DNA of 7,403 nucleotides from Candidatus Sabulitectum sp. (lineage in GTDB: Bacteria > Fermentibacterota > Fermentibacteria > Fermentibacterales > JCC-6), in contig JAOZLN010000120.1 of the NCBI GenBank assembly GCA_029934845.1, forward strand, positions 1 to 7,403, written 5' to 3'. The position numbers and the translations under genes were made by a program. Of this stretch, positions 1 to 5,545 are shown one piece after another. The notes under the pieces were generated by a model. It was not told the origin of the DNA. It made no database searches and was given only the letters and a program-made list of their open reading frames with translations. Position 1 is the first letter of the stretch; every line of letters begins with the position of its first letter.

Positions 1-1441
1 CAGCAGATGTTAAACCGGTGTCTTGAATTATCATAAGCAGCCTGGCAAGTATGTTCTCTAAGAATGCCGGATCACACAACCCTGTAGATCGAAGAGATGC
101 ATCTATTTTCAAAGGAATTGCAGGTTGCAGCAGTTGCTTCATCAATCCCTCATTCTCGGAGAGAAAAAGATCAATTCTTATTTTTTCAGGTGAGCTGTTT
201 TCCCCTGTCATGTTGGATAAGTCTGCATTTATTGATCTGATCATTCGAAGAGCCGTATCAATGTTTTTGTTCGTCAGAACGTCCTCCAGCTTATTCATCC
301 TGTCAAACATGGATTCATTCATCATATCAATAGCACTCATCACCATTGAATGGCTTCCCATTCCGGAAAGTCCTGCACCGCTCAGCGGATAGCATATTCC
401 AACCATACAGTTGTCTTCAAGATGTGACCATTTAATTTTGCAGTATGCTGTACTACCGCCGGTCTTCATCCGCAACTCTCTGCTTCCATCAGCCTCTGCC
501 TTTATAGCTCTTGAGAAATCTGTTCTGTCATCGCTGTGAATAAGAGAAAGGAAAACATCATTTACCGGTCCCGCGACCAGGTTGCTTTTCCCACCAAGAA
601 GAGGGCGGAATACACCGCCGGAATCCACCATCCAGACGAAATAACCCGCCATGGAAGCTGCCTGCTCTGCAAATCGCCTGTCCTGCCTTAGAGCTTTGCT
701 CAGTATCTGTTTGGAGGAAATATTCTTCGCAACAAATGCCGCATACTTTCTGCCGCCGAATTCCATAAGATCAACTGAAAGTTCGACCGGGTAAACTATT
801 CCGTCTTTTCCTCTATGGTCTGTTTCAAATTGCAGAGAACCGCGCTGCAAAAGGGATTTCCAAAGGGTAGTCCACCATTCACCATCAACCATGATGCAGA
901 GCTCAGAAAAAAGGTGACCGGGGATACTTCCCTGATCTGTTCCCAGCTTTCCGGCAACAGCCCTATTCCCAAGAATGAATTTCCCGGCTGAATCCAGAAC
1001 AAAAAATTCATCTGAAGTAGAGTTGCCGAACATCTTTATAAAATCAAGGCGGTTCTCCAGTTTCTTTTCCCCTGAAAGATCCGTGAGAAGGGCAACAAAG
1101 AAACCATCCATGGGGGCATAACAAAACACTCTGAAGTGAATACCAAAATGGGGGGAATAGAATTCCTTTTCCACCGGATCGCCGGTAAGAGCCACACTGG
1201 CAAAAACCGCAATGTCTTCTTTGACTGATGAAAGAGAAAAAAGACCCGAGATCCGCCTTCCAAGAACTTTGCTTCTGGTTGTACCCGTTACATCCGAGAA
1301 GGCATGATTAACATCGAGAACAGAGTAATCTTCCGGTTCTCCATTTCCGTTAACAAGAACCTCTCCGTAAATGTAACCACAGGGTAATGCCCTGAGCACC
1401 TGTTGGAAACGCTGTTTGTATCCACCAAACTCGTCGTGCAT
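1..1441 (-). CDS. Multi-PAS sensor protein with a degenerate histidine-kinase-like C-terminus (partial, 3' end outside window)
   Basis: Reading leftward from ATG at 1441 the frame stays open for 480 codons to the window edge, so the C-terminus is missing. AGGAGG-type Shine-Dalgarno sits at 1445-1451. No signal peptide or membrane segment is visible, so it is probably cytoplasmic. PAS-like domain 1 covers about residues 10-125 (VNHAFSDVTG at 44-53 is a classic PAS helix). PAS 2 covers about 128-245 (FFVLDSAGKFILGNRA, then HRGKDGIVYPVELSVD). A weaker PAS 3 covers about 255-355 (FVWMVDSGGVF, IHSDDRTDF). Residues 365-410 look like a helical dimerisation segment. Residues 418-475 resemble the start of the ATPase domain of NtrB/hybrid-type kinases (IDLFL...LLQPAIPLKID...CDPAFLENIL). 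The expected His of 'AHDFNN' appears to be Ile371, and the N-box Asn position appears to be Ile471. It may therefore be a pseudokinase or a PAS signalling adaptor. What follows residue 480 (G-boxes, receiver) cannot be seen. Confidence 0.8.
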   Translation of the reverse strand, partial: MHDEFGGYKQRFQQVLRALPCGYIYGEVLVNGNGEPEDYSVLDVNHAFSDVTGTTRSKVLGRRISGLFSLSSVKEDIAVFASVALTGDPVEKEFYSPHFGIHFRVFCYAPMDGFFVALLTDLSGEKKLENRLDFIKMFGNSTSDEFFVLDSAGKFILGNRAVAGKLGTDQGSIPGHLFSELCIMVDGEWWTTLWKSLLQRGSLQFETDHRGKDGIVYPVELSVDLMEFGGRKYAAFVAKNISSKQILSKALRQDRRFAEQAASMAGYFVWMVDSGGVFRPLLGGKSNLVAGPVNDVFLSLIHSDDRTDFSRAIKAEADGSRELRMKTGGSTAYCKIKWSHLEDNCMVGICYPLSGAGLSGMGSHSMVMSAIDMMNESMFDRMNKLEDVLTNKNIDTALRMIRSINADLSNMTGENSSPEKIRIDLFLSENEGLMKQLLQPAIPLKIDASLRSTGLCDPAFLENILARLLMIIQDTGLTSA

Positions 1442-1464
1442 AAGCCTCCTGACTTGTCTGCATT

Positions 1465-1493
1465 AATATACAAACCGTACAGTCGAAAGTTAA
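1465..1493 (-). promoter_or_regulatory. Candidate sigma-70-type promoter of the PAS sensor gene
   Basis: On the minus strand TTAACT (1493-1488, 4/6 to TTGACA) and TATATT (1470-1465, 5/6 to TATAAT) are separated by 17 bp. This would give a leader of roughly 15-20 nt carrying the AGGAGG at 1451-1445. Prediction by eye only. Confidence 0.45.
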
Positions 1494-1500
1494 CTAACAC

Positions 1501-1530
1501 TTGACAGTGCAGCGATTCAGAATGTACTGT
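1501..1530 (+). promoter_or_regulatory. Candidate sigma-70-type promoter of the PC4-like gene
   Basis: A perfect TTGACA at 1501-1506 is followed after 18 bp by TACTGT at 1525-1530 (3/6 to TATAAT, including the conserved first T, A and last T). The start codon is 30 bp downstream, with GGGAGG at 1550-1555 as ribosome binding site. The -35 lies only 7 bp from the divergent promoter candidate, so the two polymerases would compete. Confidence 0.45.
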
Positions 1531-1560
1531 AGCCCCATAAATTAAAACAGGGAGGTTTAA

Positions 1561-1797
1561 ATGGACAAGCAGATAGCTCAGATAGAAAAGGGCGAAGATT
1601 TAGTAAGAGTTGCCCTTACAGATTTTCGCAAACGCCAGTACATTGAGGTTCGCACCTACTACATGGCTGATGACGGCGAGTGGAAACCCACACGCAAAGG
1701 CATTACTCTTAATCCCGACTTGATGAAAGAAGTACACCAGGCTCTGGGAAAAGCTCTTGAAGAACTTGAAAATGCCGAGGATTCAGACACAGAATAG
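1561..1797 (+). CDS. PC4/p15 (Sub1)-like transcriptional coactivator family protein, 78 aa
   Basis: The protein matches the bacterial PC4/p15 pattern: a basic beta-sheet region 'VRVALTDFRKRQYIEVRTYY' (residues 15-34), an acidic turn, 'EWKPTRKGITLNPDLMKEV' (40-58) with the characteristic W/KP-T-KG-I-L signature, and a C-terminal helix. PC4-family proteins bind single-stranded or melted DNA as dimers through the beta-sheet. In bacteria their roles in transcription, repair or RNA binding are poorly defined. The last 12 or so residues (EELENAEDSDTE) are strongly acidic, which recalls the acidic tails of bacterial ssDNA-binding proteins, although no SSB-type tip is present. ATG at 1561 is preceded by GGGAGG at 5-bp spacing, so the start is secure. 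It is a single-gene unit: divergent from the PAS sensor and convergent with the pilin gene. Family assignment is confident; cellular role is unknown. Confidence 0.85.
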   Translation: MDKQIAQIEKGEDLVRVALTDFRKRQYIEVRTYYMADDGEWKPTRKGITLNPDLMKEVHQALGKALEELENAEDSDTE

Positions 1798-1803
1798 CCT
1801 CTG

Positions 1804-2256
1804 TTAATCTGCGCTCCAGCTGGCCACGCCGTTGTATATATGACCGTGGCCACTGTAGCAGGCAAGAGGCCAGCCTCTTACTGCAAAAGTATCATCGTCT
1901 CCGTAAAGTCTGTACCTGTAATCTGAACTGCCGGTAAGCGGACAGGTGTAACCGTCTGCTCCGTGAAGATATCCTTCAAGAAGCGAAAAACCTCTCCAGT
2001 GGTGGGGCTTGCCGGCGGATGGGTACCCGTTATTATCGCAGGCATAAAAATTCATGCAATGTGCAAGTGAACTTAAATTGCTGCGACATGCTGCTGCTTT
2101 GGCACTGCAGGCAACATCCTGAAATTTCGGAATAGCAATACCTGCAAGAATACCGACAATAACCACGACGATCATCAGTTCTATCAGGGTAAAGCCCGAG
2201 TTACCCGCACTCTGAGTACCCGCATTCAAGTGCACAGGAGACACAACCTGATTCAT
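1804..2256 (-). CDS. Type IV pilin-like / pseudopilin (prepilin N-terminal methylation signal), 150 aa
   Basis: A class III signal is clear: SG|FTLIELMIVVVIVGILAGIAIPKF. Prepilin peptidase would cut after Gly21 and methylate Phe22; Glu26 is the conserved Glu5 of mature pilins. The hydrophobic helix spans about 22-42. The following 'SAKAAACRSNLSSLAHCMNFYACDNNGYPSAG' is a GspG/PilE-like alpha1-to-loop region. The globular part holds 'YTCPLTGSSDYRYRLYGDDDTFAVRG' and a terminal 'GHGHIYNGVASW', features I associate with minor pilins of candidate phyla. Six cysteines (50, 57, 67, 73, 105, 133) are unusually many for about 130 mature residues and could form disulfides. The leader is long (21 residues) because the ATG lies inside nrdJ; no better-placed start was found. 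The gene overlaps the nrdJ 3' end by 56 bp in another frame, so expression is probably coupled. No pilus assembly genes are nearby. Confidence 0.88.
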   Translation of the reverse strand: MNQVVSPVHLNAGTQSAGNSGFTLIELMIVVVIVGILAGIAIPKFQDVACSAKAAACRSNLSSLAHCMNFYACDNNGYPSAGKPHHWRGFSLLEGYLHGADGYTCPLTGSSDYRYRLYGDDDTFAVRGWPLACYSGHGHIYNGVASWSAD

Positions 2257-4561
2257 ACTTCAAAGGACCTCCACAAAAAGGACATGCCCCGGCCAGATTA
2301 TTAACAGAGCTTGATGAACCGGAGTCTTCCTTCACAATAACCGATGAATCAGTACCATTTTCAAGTTGTTCTTCAAAATCACCGTCTGCGCTCTTCATGT
2401 GCCATTCAAGAGCTTTACCCATGGCATCTGCGCAAGACAGTATTCTTGTTCCATTCTGCCATGCAAGTCTGTGACAGCTTATTCCCTTAAGTTCGTCGGC
2501 AATTTCTGACGGATGGACATGACTTCGCAGTGCAAGAGACACCAATCGACTAATGGCTTCACTCTGACTTGCTGCACAACCTCCAGCTTTACCCATCTGA
2601 CTGAATATCTCCACTGGCCCCTGCTCATCCTCATTTATGGTTACATAGAGATTCCCGCAGCCCGTTCTAACTCTTCTTGTCACACCCTTTGTAAGCTCTG
2701 GCCGGGGACGCGGCCCAACAAGAACTGGTTCGTTCTTTGCTTCCGGTTCCTCAGAATTCAGGTTCAATACCTGCTTGTCACGACTGCCGTCTCTATAAAC
2801 TGTAACTCCTTTGCACCCCAGTTGCCGTGCCAGATGAAAAACTCTTGAAACATCTTCGCGGGTAGCATCATTGGGAAGATTTACAGTTTTGGAAACAGCA
2901 TTATCGGTGTACTTCTGGAAAGCTGCCTGCATCCTCACATGATATGAAGGGCTTATGTCGTGTGAAGTTACAAATACCCCTCTAACATCTTCTGGAACTT
3001 CTTCCAGATCTTTACAGCTTCCTTTTTCCGCAATTTTTCCGATAAGCTCCGCCGAATGAAAATGTCTTTCCATGGCAACCTTTGCAAACTCTGGAACAAC
3101 TTCATGAAGCTCATCTCCTTCGTCAAGAAGATTTTTTCTGGTATAGGCAAGAGCAAAAACAGGCTCGATCCCACTTGAACAACCGGCAAGAATGCTGATA
3201 GATCCTGTGGGTGCTATGGTTGTTACTGTTGCGTTTCTCATGGGGGGCATGTTTCTTGTATCAAAAAGACTGCCCTTGAAATTCGGGAATGCTCCTCTTT
3301 CTCTGGCAAGATCAGAACTGGTCTGCCTGCCCTTGTCTGCAATAAAACTCATTATTTCTTCAGCAAGAACCAGGGCTCTCTCGCTGTTATACGGAATAGA
3401 TAATCTGAATAGAAGATCCGCAAATCCCATAAGACCCAGGCCGATCTTTCTGTTTCCCGTAACCATTTCTGCGATCTCAGGAAGGGGATACATATTTACT
3501 TCAATAACATCATCAAGGAACCTCACAGCATTTCTGACCGTTTTCTCCAGGCGACTCCAGGCCACTTCAGGAAGCCCGTTAGGCCCTCTTTTGACCATGA
3601 GAGACAAGTTCACTGAACCCAGATTACAGGCTTCATAGGGTAACAATGGCTGTTCGCCGCAAGGGTTTGTAGCTTCAATCTCGCCTATATGCGGTGTTGG
3701 ATTTGCATCATTCATCTTGTCAATAAAGATGAGCCCCGGCTCTCCACTGGACCAGGCAGAGTCTACTATTTTTGAAAAAAGCGATTTTGCACTGAGCGTT
3801 TTCACGCCCATTCCGTCTCGCGGGTTGATCAGAGAAAAATCCTCACCTCTTTCAACAGCGTTCATAAAGGAATCAGTAGCCCCAATGGACAGGTTGAAAT
3901 TATTCAACAGCCCCATATCCTGCTTAACTGTGATAAACTGCTCAATATCGGGGTGATCAACCTGAAGCACTGCCATGTTTGCTCCCCGGCGAACCCCGCC
4001 CTGCTTTACAGTTTCCGTTGCATGATCAAACACTGTCATAAAAGAAATAGGTCCACTGGAAACACCTTTTGTGGAATGAACATAATCATTCGCCGGTCTT
4101 ATCTTTGAAAACGAGAACCCGGTTCCGCCACCGCTTTTATGAATCAGTGCTGTGTTCTTTACTGCACTGAAAATACTATCCATACTGTCTTCCACAGGAA
4201 GTACAAAACAGGCCGAGAGTTGTCCAAGCTCTTTACCTGCATTCATCAGCGTAGGCGAATTAGGAAGAAACTCTTTGCGTGCCATCATGTTATAAAAAAC
4301 AGTTGCCCACTGACCGGTGTCTCCATCCCACTTCTGCTCAGCAAAAGCAACAGAGGAAGCAACTCGCCACAGCATCTCTGAAGGCGTCTCCAGTACTTCC
4401 CCTTCACTGTTCCTTGTGAGATAGCGCTTTCTAAGAACCAGCTCTGCATTTGGTGTAAATGAAGGAGTAATAAGATTTTCTACCAGAGGCTGCTCCCGCT
4501 CTTCCTTCTTCTCTTCAGTATTAAAAAAGTCTTCAAACAGACCAATTTCTTTCTTTGACAC
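2201..4561 (-). CDS. nrdJ: Adenosylcobalamin-dependent (class II) ribonucleotide reductase, 786 aa
   Basis: Reduces ribonucleotides to deoxyribonucleotides in the cytoplasm, using a cobalamin-generated thiyl radical and so needing no oxygen or second subunit. All family landmarks are visible: NSPTLMNAG (101-109); SACFVLP with redox Cys118; HKSGGGTGFSFSKIRP (141-156); the active-site block NPCGE with Asn299, radical Cys301 and Glu303; partner Cys312 in EACNLGSVNLS; TTIAPTGSISILAGCSSGIEPVFALAY (447-473); and NLPNDAT...GCKGVTVYRDGSR (561-594). The C-terminus is a cysteine-rich redox tail (Cys760, 763, 773, 776, 780, 785) typical of NrdJ, which re-reduces the active site. The sequence enters the catalytic fold almost at once, so no N-terminal ATP-cone is seen. 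Start is GTG at 4561, with GGGGAG at 4572-4567; there is no alternative in-frame ATG before an upstream stop. No intein interrupts it. It is the first gene of a unit with the pilin gene. Confidence 0.97.
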   Translation of the reverse strand: MSKKEIGLFEDFFNTEEKKEEREQPLVENLITPSFTPNAELVLRKRYLTRNSEGEVLETPSEMLWRVASSVAFAEQKWDGDTGQWATVFYNMMARKEFLPNSPTLMNAGKELGQLSACFVLPVEDSMDSIFSAVKNTALIHKSGGGTGFSFSKIRPANDYVHSTKGVSSGPISFMTVFDHATETVKQGGVRRGANMAVLQVDHPDIEQFITVKQDMGLLNNFNLSIGATDSFMNAVERGEDFSLINPRDGMGVKTLSAKSLFSKIVDSAWSSGEPGLIFIDKMNDANPTPHIGEIEATNPCGEQPLLPYEACNLGSVNLSLMVKRGPNGLPEVAWSRLEKTVRNAVRFLDDVIEVNMYPLPEIAEMVTGNRKIGLGLMGFADLLFRLSIPYNSERALVLAEEIMSFIADKGRQTSSDLARERGAFPNFKGSLFDTRNMPPMRNATVTTIAPTGSISILAGCSSGIEPVFALAYTRKNLLDEGDELHEVVPEFAKVAMERHFHSAELIGKIAEKGSCKDLEEVPEDVRGVFVTSHDISPSYHVRMQAAFQKYTDNAVSKTVNLPNDATREDVSRVFHLARQLGCKGVTVYRDGSRDKQVLNLNSEEPEAKNEPVLVGPRPRPELTKGVTRRVRTGCGNLYVTINEDEQGPVEIFSQMGKAGGCAASQSEAISRLVSLALRSHVHPSEIADELKGISCHRLAWQNGTRILSCADAMGKALEWHMKSADGDFEEQLENGTDSSVIVKEDSGSSSSVNNLAGACPFCGGPLKYESGCVSCALECGYSECG
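2267..2272 (-). promoter_or_regulatory. Ribosome binding site of the pilin gene, embedded in nrdJ coding sequence
   Basis: GGAGGT on the minus strand lies 10 nt before the pilin ATG (2256-2254) and supports that start. In the nrdJ frame the same six bases encode Gly764-Gly765 of the 'CPFCGGP' zinc-ribbon-like motif, so both functions constrain the same DNA. Confidence 0.65.
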
Positions 4562-4566
4562 AACAT

Positions 4567-4572
4567 CTCCCC
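4567..4572 (-). promoter_or_regulatory. Ribosome binding site deciding the GTG start of nrdJ
   Basis: GGGGAG on the minus strand lies 5 nt before GTG at 4561-4559. A nearby ATG at 4566-4564 is out of frame, so the GTG is the best-supported start. Confidence 0.6.
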
Positions 4573-4575
4573 TCG

Positions 4576-4602
4576 ATATTATTGTTTTGCCGAAATTATC
4601 AA
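4576..4602 (-). promoter_or_regulatory. Candidate promoter of nrdJ
   Basis: On the minus strand TTGATA (4602-4597, 5/6 to TTGACA) is followed by TAATAT (4581-4576), with a shorter than ideal 15-bp spacer. An alternative -10, GATAAT (4600-4595), has only a weak -35. The region is clearly A/T-rich and promoter-like, but the exact element is uncertain. Confidence 0.3.
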
Positions 4603-4612
4603 TATTTAGTGT
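4597..4612 (-). promoter_or_regulatory. NrdR-box-like 16-bp site upstream of nrdJ
   Basis: Minus-strand ACACTAAATATTGATA agrees with the published NrdR consensus (acaCwAtATaTwGtgt, as I recall it) at 12 of 16 positions. It lies about 36 bp before the start codon and overlaps the candidate -35. NrdR is the usual repressor of ribonucleotide reductase genes and normally binds two boxes about three helical turns apart; I found no convincing second box, so this remains tentative. Confidence 0.35.
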
Positions 4613-4637
4613 TCAAAACAACCCCCGACTACTACAG

Positions 4638-4665
4638 GTTGTGGATGTACCCATTTCACCACAAC
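4638..4665. repeat. Inverted repeat in the nrdJ/sigma intergenic region
   Basis: GTTGTGG (4638-4644) and CCACAAC (4659-4665) are perfect inverted copies with 14 bp between them. Allowing one bulged A, the arms extend to 9 bp (GTTGTGGaTG / CACCACAAC). No T-run follows, so it looks more like a protein-binding operator than a terminator. It sits upstream of both divergent genes. Confidence 0.5.
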
Positions 4666-4693
4666 ATAGAAGAACTAAAAAATACACTGCCTG

Positions 4694-4723
4694 GCTGCAC
4701 TGCCCGGATTTGCTGCACTTGCC
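4694..4723. repeat. Short direct repeat upstream of the sigma factor gene
   Basis: GCTGCACTGCC (4694-4704) recurs as GCTGCACTTGCC (4712-4723) at an 18-bp offset, close to two helical turns. It is placed 42-71 bp before the sigma factor start. It could be a tandem activator site or chance. Confidence 0.35.
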
Positions 4724-4746
4724 GAAGGGGTACCTTTTGCTAATGT
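4719..4746 (+). promoter_or_regulatory. Weak candidate promoter of the sigma factor operon
   Basis: TTGCCG (4719-4724) and TAATGT (4741-4746) are spaced by 16 bp and would give a leader of about 12 nt. Match to the housekeeping consensus is poor. I found no clear SigR-type GGAAT...GTT pair, so autoregulation by the encoded sigma factor is not shown by the sequence. Confidence 0.2.
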
Positions 4747-4764
4747 TCCACCTATGGGGGATTG

Positions 4765-5328
4765 ATGGACAAAAAAACCAAGAAAAGACTGACATTTGAG
4801 ACTGAGGTAATGGCAAATCTGGACAGTATGTACAGGTATGCACTGCATCTTGTAAGAAACACTGAAGATGCGGGAGATCTTGTACAGGAAACCTGTGCAA
4901 GATCACTAAAAGCCGCAGACCAGTTCAAGCAGGGAACCAATGCCAGGGCATGGTTGTTCACAATCATGAGGAACATATTCTTTAACCAGCACAGAGCTAA
5001 AAGCAGAGGCGAGGTTCCCAGCGACTGGACTGATGAAGTAGAGTCAGGTGATCAGAGGTTCACTGGAAGCGTCTGGCCTCAGCCTTTTGAGTTGTTTCTT
5101 CGCGATATGATGCGTGATGATATTGATAAGGCCATGGCCGAACTCAGTATCGATTTTAGAAGCGTTGTGATGCTCTGTGATGTTGAAGGATTTTCTTATG
5201 CTGAAACAGCGGAACTGCTGGATATCCCGGTGGGAACGGTAAGATCAAGGCTGCACCGGGCCAGGGCCTCAATGCAGAGCATGCTTACCCAGTGGTTCAA
5301 TAAAGGATTGGAGGCAAATGAGTCCTGA
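4765..5328 (+). CDS. RNA polymerase ECF-family sigma factor (SigR/SigH-like), 187 aa
   Basis: Directs core RNA polymerase to a regulon of stress promoters. Region 2 spans about residues 14-80: 'LHLVRNTEDAGDLVQETCARSL', 'FKQGTNARAWLFTIMRNIFFNQHR', with the DLVQET polymerase-binding helix and the RAWLF...N promoter-melting segment. Region 4 spans about 120-172: 'AMAELSIDFRSVVMLCDVEGFSYAETAELLDIPVGTVRSRLHRAR', containing the -35-binding helix-turn-helix. Wording around QF-QGTNxRAWL and DVEGFSY-E-A----PxGTVxSRLHR is very close to actinobacterial SigR/SigH, which answers thiol stress. ATG at 4765 is preferred over the adjacent TTG at 4762, because the G-rich run at 4756-4760 would be only 1 nt from the latter. 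First gene of the plus-strand operon; its last 11 bp overlap the anti-sigma gene. ECF class is certain; SigR-like function is inferred from partner and wording. Confidence 0.95.
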   Translation: MDKKTKKRLTFETEVMANLDSMYRYALHLVRNTEDAGDLVQETCARSLKAADQFKQGTNARAWLFTIMRNIFFNQHRAKSRGEVPSDWTDEVESGDQRFTGSVWPQPFELFLRDMMRDDIDKAMAELSIDFRSVVMLCDVEGFSYAETAELLDIPVGTVRSRLHRARASMQSMLTQWFNKGLEANES

Positions 5329-5545
5329 ATGTGCTTTTGTGCTTGATCATTACAATGATTACATTTCCGGTGAGCTTGTTGCCGGGGAAGTGGCCAGAGT
5401 GGAGGACCACATTAAAAGTTGTCCAAACTGCGAGAAGTTTCTTGGTAAGGCCTCAAGACTCCATGGCAGAACTGTGGGGTTGCTAAGAACTTCTGCTCCA
5501 CAGACTTTAAGAAATTCTATTTCCAGCCTTCTTGATAAAGCGTGA
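5318..5545 (+). CDS. Zinc-type (ZAS / zf-HC2) anti-sigma factor, RsrA-like, 75 aa
   Basis: Predicted to bind and silence the sigma factor encoded just upstream. The zinc anti-sigma signature is complete: Cys5-x25-His31-x3-Cys35-x2-Cys38, within 'VEDHIKSCPNCEKFL'. The spacing between the first Cys and the His is the same as in Streptomyces RsrA (C11, H37, C41, C44), where zinc-ligand cysteines form a disulfide under oxidation and release SigR. Here the only three cysteines are those three ligands, so a redox switch is possible. No membrane segment follows, so the protein should be soluble and cytoplasmic, unlike membrane-bound ZAS proteins. The short C-terminal part (50-75) is helical and without known motifs. 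ATG at 5318 has GGAGG at 5310-5314, only 3 nt away, inside the sigma gene. The stop overlaps the next gene's GTG (GTGA), suggesting coupled translation. Confidence 0.88.
   Translation: MSPECAFVLDHYNDYISGELVAGEVARVEDHIKSCPNCEKFLGKASRLHGRTVGLLRTSAPQTLRNSISSLLDKA

Noticed and set aside
51..392. 113-codon plus-strand open frame
   Set aside because: It is antisense to the PAS sensor, whose frame is continuous for 480 codons with strong domain matches.
1864..1879. Hairpin AAGAGGC-CA-GCCTCTT near the convergent junction as a terminator
   Set aside because: It lies inside the pilin coding sequence and has no following T-run on either strand; the loop is only 2 nt.
3192..3638. 148-codon plus-strand open frame inside nrdJ
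   Set aside because: It runs opposite to the highly conserved nrdJ catalytic core and has no ribosome binding site or motif.
4628..4643. Second NrdR box three helical turns from the first
   Set aside because: Only about 7 of 16 positions agree; the other side (about 4565-4580) is also poor.
4562..4764. Cobalamin riboswitch upstream of the B12-dependent reductase
   Set aside because: No B12-box-like sequence or multi-helix structure was recognised, and the predicted leader after the candidate promoter is too short.
4762..4764. TTG at 4762 as sigma factor start
   Set aside because: The G-rich Shine-Dalgarno would be 1 nt away; ATG at 4765 fits better.
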